Assembly: GCA_046347635.1 (NCBI GenBank)
Contig: JAXMFT010000022.1
Coordinates: 1 to 9,309 of the forward strand
Source of the DNA: JAGVSZ01 sp019137045
Lineage (GTDB): Bacteria > Pseudomonadota > Gammaproteobacteria > Burkholderiales > SG8-39
DNA length: 9,309 nt
Reading direction: 5' to 3'
Position numbers and translations under genes: made by a program. How positions within the stretch are numbered: the stretch's first letter is position 1; every line of letters begins with the position of its first letter. The notes beneath the pieces were generated by a model. The model ran no database searches and was not told where the DNA came from. It was given only the letters and a program-made list of their open reading frames with translations. Of this stretch, positions 6,108 to 9,309 are shown piece by piece.

Positions 6108-6701
6108 ATGCGCACCTACACCGCGCTACCGATGGGGTCGTTCCCGCGCCGCGCCACGTTCGACGAGCCCGCGCCCGGGCGCGCGCCGCGCGTGTCCCTC
6201 GACGACCCGGCGCTCGACGTGATGACCGACCTCAAGCAGGTGACCGCGGTCACGATCGACCCCGAGGCCGCGATCGAGCACGCGATGCGGGTCATGGTCC
6301 GGCGCAACGTGCGCCTGCTGTTCGTGGTCGACGTCAACAACGCGATCCTCGGCCTGATCACCGCCACCGATGTCCTCGGCGAGAAGCCGGTGCAGTACAT
6401 GCACGAGCACGGCGGCAGCCGCGCCGACATCCAGGTGCGCGATCTCATGACACCGCACGAGCGGCTGGAGGCGATCGAGTTCGAGGCCGTGCGCACGGCG
6501 AAGGTCGGGCACGTATTGGCGACCCTGCGGCACAGCGGCCGCCAGCACGCGCTCGTCCTCGAGGCGGCGGAAGGCGATCGGCCGCGGGTGCGCGGGATCT
6601 TCTCCGCGTCGAAGCTCGCGCACCAGCTCGGGGAAGCGGTGCAGACCGGCGAGGTCGCCTACACCTTCGCGGAGATCGAGGCGGCGCTCGCGCGGCCATA
6701 G
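6108..6701 (+). CDS. Two-CBS-domain protein
   Basis: This 197-residue soluble protein has no signal peptide or membrane segment. After a disordered N terminus (1-35), CBS domain 1 spans about 38-97 (from DVMTDLKQVTAVTIDPEAAI to GLITATDVLG) and CBS domain 2 about 112-178 (from VRDLMTPHERLEAIEF to GIFSASKLAHQL). A paired CBS unit usually binds adenosyl ligands such as AMP, ATP or SAM and works as an energy or redox sensor. Standing alone, it would regulate a partner that is not visible here. AAGGAGA at 6097-6103 precedes ATG 6108 by four bases. The gene is separated from its neighbours by 133 and 158 bases, so it is probably its own unit. The target is unknown. Confidence 0.85.
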   Translation: MRTYTALPMGSFPRRATFDEPAPGRAPRVSLDDPALDVMTDLKQVTAVTIDPEAAIEHAMRVMVRRNVRLLFVVDVNNAILGLITATDVLGEKPVQYMHEHGGSRADIQVRDLMTPHERLEAIEFEAVRTAKVGHVLATLRHSGRQHALVLEAAEGDRPRVRGIFSASKLAHQLGEAVQTGEVAYTFAEIEAALARP

Positions 6702-6733
6702 CCCGCGCGCGGGCGCTGTCGGCAAGTCGGCGG

Positions 6734-6751
6734 TGTCGCCGGCGGGCGACA
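6734..6751 (+). terminator. Hairpin downstream of the CBS-domain gene
   Basis: TGTCGCC (6734-6740) and GGCGACA (6745-6751) form a perfect 7-bp stem with a GGCG tetraloop, 33 bases after the CBS stop. It is GC-rich but lacks a following U run, so it is a terminator-like structure of moderate confidence. Confidence 0.4.
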
Positions 6752-6823
6752 TCGTGCGAAAGCCGAAACAAGGACTTACACAACCGACGGGCGGCGCAAT
6801 AGTCTGCTTACACCGCGGCCTCA

Positions 6824-6842
6824 AAGTGCGCTCATCGCACTT
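6824..6842 (+). promoter_or_regulatory. Inverted repeat just upstream of the ribosome binding site at 6848
   Basis: AAGTGCG (6824-6830) and CGCACTT (6836-6842) form a perfect 7-bp repeat with loop CTCAT. It ends five bases before the AAGGAGA that serves ATG 6860. It could be an operator for a dimeric regulator or an RNA hairpin that affects ribosome access. Two CTTACAC copies (6775-6781 and 6807-6813) lie upstream. Confidence 0.4.
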
Positions 6843-6859
6843 CACGAAAGGAGACCGCG

Positions 6860-7197
6860 ATGAAAGGACTGATCACCACTGCCGCCGCTGCGACCCTTCT
6901 TCTCGCCGCTCCGGTGGCCGTATATGCCGGCGACCGTGGCCATGGCGGGTGGGGTCCGCCCCGGGCCCAGGGCTGGCAGCATGGTCACGGTTGGCACGGC
7001 CCGTGGCGCGGCGCGCCGCGCGTGGTCGTTGCGCCACCCGTGTTCGTCCCGGCGCCGCGCGTGGTCGTTGCGCCGCCCGTGTTCGTCCCGGCGCCGGTGT
7101 TCGTTCCGCCGCCGGTCGTCGCGGTACCCGCGCCGTTTCCTATCCGCAGGGGCCCGTTGGCGGCGTGGTTAGCATCGGGTTCCGCTTCTTCTTCTAG
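6860..7197 (+). CDS. Small exported His/Gly then Pro/Val-rich repeat protein, frameshifted near its 3' end
   Basis: AAGGAGA at 6848-6854 is five bases before ATG 6860. The protein has a signal peptide (about 1-23, VYA then GDRGHGG), a His/Gly/Trp-rich part (HGGWGPP, WQHGHGWHGPW) and a Pro/Val repeat (APRVVVAPPVFVP, twice, then a shorter copy). The starting frame has no stop for a further 1.8 kb. Moving by one base near 7133 gives VSYPQGPVGGVVSIGFRFFF and TAG at 7195-7197. That ending in aromatic Phe resembles the last strand of an outer-membrane protein and is followed at once by a hairpin, so I take it as the true end. Expected length is about 112 residues. Function unknown; the His-rich part could bind metal. 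The frameshift may be a sequencing error. Confidence 0.6.
7013..7090 (+). repeat. 39-bp tandem duplication
   Basis: Copies at 7013-7051 and 7052-7090 differ at a single base (A versus G in GCGCCRCCCG). They encode the repeated segment APRVVVAPPVFVP. A partial third copy (GTGTTCGTTCCG) follows near 7097. The unit is a multiple of three, so copy-number change would keep the frame. Confidence 0.9.
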
Positions 7198-7204
7198 CGC
7201 GGGC

Positions 7205-7225
7205 TGCACGGCCGTGCGCCGTGCA
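7205..7225 (+). terminator. Probable terminator hairpin after the small exported protein
   Basis: TGCACGGC (7205-7212) and GCCGTGCA (7218-7225) form a perfect 8-bp GC-rich stem with loop CGTGC, starting seven bases after the TAG at 7195-7197. Only a weak pyrimidine stretch follows. Its position supports the reading-frame end chosen for the upstream gene. Confidence 0.5.
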
Positions 7226-7280
7226 AGCTTCGCGCAAGCCTTCTCGGGGATAATGCGCGGCTTCCCACCGAGGCCGTTGC

Positions 7281-8963
7281 ATGGGCTCCTCCCCGCTCTC
7301 CGCCGCCGTCCCGTTGATCCGCCCGCCGGGTCGGCGGCTCGTCTGGCTCGCCGTCGCGGCCGCGCTCCTCGCGCTCTGGTTCGCGAAGCTCCCGGAGCGG
7401 CCCCTCGCGCATCCCGACGAGGGGCGCTACGCCGAGATCTCGCGCGAAATGGTGGTGACCGGCGATTGGGTGACGCCGCGCCTCAACGGCTATGCGTACC
7501 TGCAGAAGCCGCCGCTCCAGTACTGGGCCACCGCGGCGGCGTACGAGGCGTTCGGCGTGTCGGAGTGGACGGCGCGGCTGTGGACCGCGCTGACGGGCCT
7601 CGCCGCCGTGTTCGTCACCGCGTTCGCCGGGCGCCGGCTCCTCGGGCCGGCCGCTGGCACGCTCGGGGCGCTCGCGCTCGCCGCGAGCCCGTACTTCGTC
7701 GTGATGTCGGGCGTGAACACGCTCGACATGGGGGTGAGCCTCTTCCTCAGCGCCGCCGTGTTCGCGTACCTGCTCTCGCGGCAGGCCGCGACGCACGCAG
7801 CGGAGCGCGGGTGGATGTTGGCCGCGTGGGGTGCGATGGCGCTCGCGGTCCTGAGCAAGGGCCTGATCGGCGTCGTGCTGCCGCTCGGCGCGCTCCTTGG
7901 CTACGCGCTGTGGCATCGCCAGGGCGAGGCGCTCAGGCGGCTCCACTGGCTGCCCGGGCTCGCGCTGTTCGGCGCGATCACCGTGCCATGGTTCGTCCTC
8001 GCCGCGCGCGCGAATCCCGAGTTCGTCGAGTTCTTCTTCCTCCACGAGCATTTCCAGCGCTTCACCAGCACCGTGCACAACCGCGCCGGGCCGGTCTGGT
8101 ATTTCGTGCCCATCCTCCTCCTCGCGCTGGGGCCGTGGATCGTCGCCGCGGGCGACGGCGCCATGCGTGCCTGGCGCGCGCGTCCCGAGCGCGGCACGGT
8201 GTCGGTGCGGCGGTTCCTGCTGTTCTGGTGCGCCGTGGTGTTTGCGTTCTTCAGCGTCTCGCAGTCGAAGCTGCCCGCATACCTGCTCCCGATCGTGCCG
8301 GCGGCCGCGCTGCTCGCCGGCGATGCGCTGGCGGCGGGATCGCGCCGCGCCGCGCTCGCCCTCGCCATCGGCACGATGGCGCTCGGCGTGGTCACGTTCA
8401 TGGCCAACGAGATCCTCGAGGGCCGCAATCTCGGCGCGCTGTCCTCGGTCTACGAGGCGTTCAGCGTCTGGACGGAGTCGGGCTCGATGCTGCTCGTCGT
8501 CGCCGCGGGGATCGCCCTCTACTGGATCGACCGCACGCACCCGCTTCGTCTGACTCTCGCGCTACTCGCGGCCTGTTACGTCGCAATGAGCCTAGGCATG
8601 GTCGGCTACGGCCAGCTCGCGCCGACCCGATCCGCGGCCTCCATCGCCGGGCAGATCGAGCGCCTCGGCCCGCCGGACGCGCCGGTGTACACGGTACGCA
8701 TGTACGATCAGACGCTTCCGTTCTACCTTCGCCGGCTCGTGACCGTGGTCGAGTTCGCCGGCGAGCTGGAACCGGGCATCAAGGCCGATCCGGGCCGCGA
8801 AACGCTGACGCTCGACCAGTTCAAGGCACGCTGGCGGGCCGACGCCGCGGCGTTCGCGGTCATTCCGCCCGACACCTTCGAGGCCCTCCGGAGCGCGGGA
8901 CTGCCGATGGTCCTCGTGGCGGAGGACGCGCGGCGAGTCCTCGTGCGGAAGCCTTCGGACTGA
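7281..8963 (+). CDS. ArnT/PMT-like membrane glycosyltransferase (GT83-type)
   Basis: This 560-residue inner-membrane protein has an N-terminal TM helix (about 20-36). The first periplasmic loop carries the family signature HPDEGRYAEISREMVVTGDW (D46, E47), then YLQKPPLQYW (K76). About ten further hydrophobic segments follow (to about 435), then a soluble C-terminal part (about 445-560). This is the architecture of ArnT and related lipid-linked sugar transferases, which move a sugar from an undecaprenyl carrier to lipid A or another acceptor. The usual Glu before KPP is Gln75 here. GAGG at 7270-7273 precedes ATG 7281 by seven bases. The gene is intact and full length. No arn sugar-biosynthesis genes are seen, so the donor and acceptor cannot be named, and the symbol arnT would be too specific. 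Confidence 0.88.
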   Translation: MGSSPLSAAVPLIRPPGRRLVWLAVAAALLALWFAKLPERPLAHPDEGRYAEISREMVVTGDWVTPRLNGYAYLQKPPLQYWATAAAYEAFGVSEWTARLWTALTGLAAVFVTAFAGRRLLGPAAGTLGALALAASPYFVVMSGVNTLDMGVSLFLSAAVFAYLLSRQAATHAAERGWMLAAWGAMALAVLSKGLIGVVLPLGALLGYALWHRQGEALRRLHWLPGLALFGAITVPWFVLAARANPEFVEFFFLHEHFQRFTSTVHNRAGPVWYFVPILLLALGPWIVAAGDGAMRAWRARPERGTVSVRRFLLFWCAVVFAFFSVSQSKLPAYLLPIVPAAALLAGDALAAGSRRAALALAIGTMALGVVTFMANEILEGRNLGALSSVYEAFSVWTESGSMLLVVAAGIALYWIDRTHPLRLTLALLAACYVAMSLGMVGYGQLAPTRSAASIAGQIERLGPPDAPVYTVRMYDQTLPFYLRRLVTVVEFAGELEPGIKADPGRETLTLDQFKARWRADAAAFAVIPPDTFEALRSAGLPMVLVAEDARRVLVRKPSD

Positions 8964-9032
8964 CGCGGCGCCGCGGCGGCGTTCCCGGGCGGTAAGCGTT
9001 CACCGCCGCGCGGTTGCGCGCGCTTGCGCGGT

Positions 9033-9047
9033 GGGGCATCCTGCCCC
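9033..9047 (+). other. Small hairpin between the glycosyltransferase and the CDF gene
   Basis: GGGGCA (9033-9038) and TGCCCC (9042-9047) form a 6-bp stem with loop TCC, ending 17 bases before the CDF start. A second weak inverted repeat lies at 8988-9007 (GGCGGT and ACCGCC). Either could end the glycosyltransferase transcript or form part of the CDF leader. No clear promoter is visible in the 101-base gap. Confidence 0.3.
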
Positions 9048-9064
9048 CGGACGAAGAGCGCCCG

Positions 9065-9309
9065 ATGCACGATCACGCCCATCACGGCCACGCGCATGCG
9101 CACGACGCCCCGGCGGACGGCGGCGGCGAGCGCCGCCTCTTGTGGGTGCTCGCGCTCACCGCCGCGTTCATGGTCGCCGAGGCGATCGGGGGCTGGCTCG
9201 CCGGCTCGCTCGCGCTCATCGCCGACGCCGGCCACATGCTCTCGGACACGGCGGCGCTCGCGCTCGCGTGGGTGGCGTTCCGCGTCGCGCGCCGGCCGCA
9301 CGACGACCG
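9065..9309 (+). CDS. CDF family cation efflux protein (CzcD/ZitB-like), N-terminal part only
   Basis: ATG 9065 opens a frame that runs off the window (81 complete codons). The N terminus is His-rich (MHDHAHHGHAHAHD, seven His), as in many zinc CDF pumps. TM1 follows at about 25-45, then the family signature SLALIADAGHMLSDTAAL with H57 and D61, the HxxxD half of the transport-site tetrahedron used for Zn2+ and similar ions. CDF proteins exchange cytoplasmic divalent metal for protons. Its presence extends the locus from Cu+ handling to divalent efflux. There is only a weak AGAG (9055-9058) ahead of the start. Confidence 0.88.
   Translation, partial: MHDHAHHGHAHAHDAPADGGGERRLLWVLALTAAFMVAEAIGGWLAGSLALIADAGHMLSDTAALALAWVAFRVARRPHDD

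Noticed and set aside
7249..7254. GATAAT as a -10 box for the glycosyltransferase gene
   Set aside because: It resembles a -10 element, but no -35 box is found at suitable spacing.
7194..8540. Long minus-strand open frame (448 codons) opposite the glycosyltransferase
   Set aside because: Its composition is charged and low-complexity with no recognisable domain. The plus strand has an intact, motif-bearing protein here.
6860..8995. A 711-codon open frame starting at the small exported protein and running through the whole glycosyltransferase gene
   Set aside because: After about 7133 the translation is Arg/Ala/Pro-rich with no family features, and it lies in another frame of a clearly conserved membrane enzyme. 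It is a GC-rich shadow frame exposed by a one-base shift.
1..9309. CRISPR arrays, tRNA or rRNA genes, transposases, attachment sites
   Set aside because: No regularly spaced repeats, cloverleaf-forming sequences, transposase motifs or flanking terminal repeats were seen. The only clear tandem repeat is the 39-bp pair at 7013-7090.

Overview
The window is very GC-rich DNA with proteobacterial-style genes: strong GGAGA ribosome binding sites, MerR control, and a periplasmic copper toolkit. It most resembles a betaproteobacterium of the Burkholderiales type. That assignment is inferred from base composition and gene families, not from a marker gene. The theme is defence of the envelope and cytoplasm against copper or other soft metals.

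Layout. (1) Positions 1-42 are the tail of an upstream gene, followed by a GC hairpin. (2) Positions 283-2242 hold four intact, co-oriented genes that each start with an export signal: a rusticyanin-spaced cupredoxin, a CusF-like metallochaperone, a DUF411 protein, and a Met/His-rich Spy/CpxP-like protein. They look like one periplasmic copper-handling operon. (3) A MerR-family regulator lies on the minus strand, about 2683 down to 2199, with its tail overlapping the end of the Spy-like gene. It is divergent from a P1B-1 copper ATPase (2755-4918). Between them is a textbook MerR-type promoter: -35, perfect dyad, 20-bp spacer, -10. (4) A carboxymuconolactone decarboxylase/AhpD-like gene (recognisable from 5132 to 5474) overlaps the start of a membrane-anchored c-type cytochrome by ATGA. 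(5) Positions 6108-8963 hold a two-CBS-domain protein, a small exported His/Pro/Val-rich protein with a 39-bp tandem repeat, and an ArnT-like membrane glycosyltransferase. (6) The window ends inside a CDF cation-efflux gene with a His-rich N terminus.

How the parts may work together: the regulator senses metal and remodels the promoter at 2693-2724 to express the ATPase, which moves Cu+ out of the cytoplasm. The four exported proteins bind, carry or oxidise copper in the periplasm. The CDF pump would add divalent-metal efflux.

The strangest feature is physical. From about 2387 to 5360, the regulator, the ATPase and the decarboxylase-like gene are broken by more than 20 small insertions and deletions, yet nearly every family motif survives in one frame or another. 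Genes on both sides are almost indel-free. This fits a locally uncorrected stretch of assembly better than natural decay, but the sequence alone cannot settle it. I found no clearly undescribed system. The most noteworthy biology is the pairing of a mercury-type MerR sensor and operator with a copper ATPase, and the compact four-gene periplasmic module.
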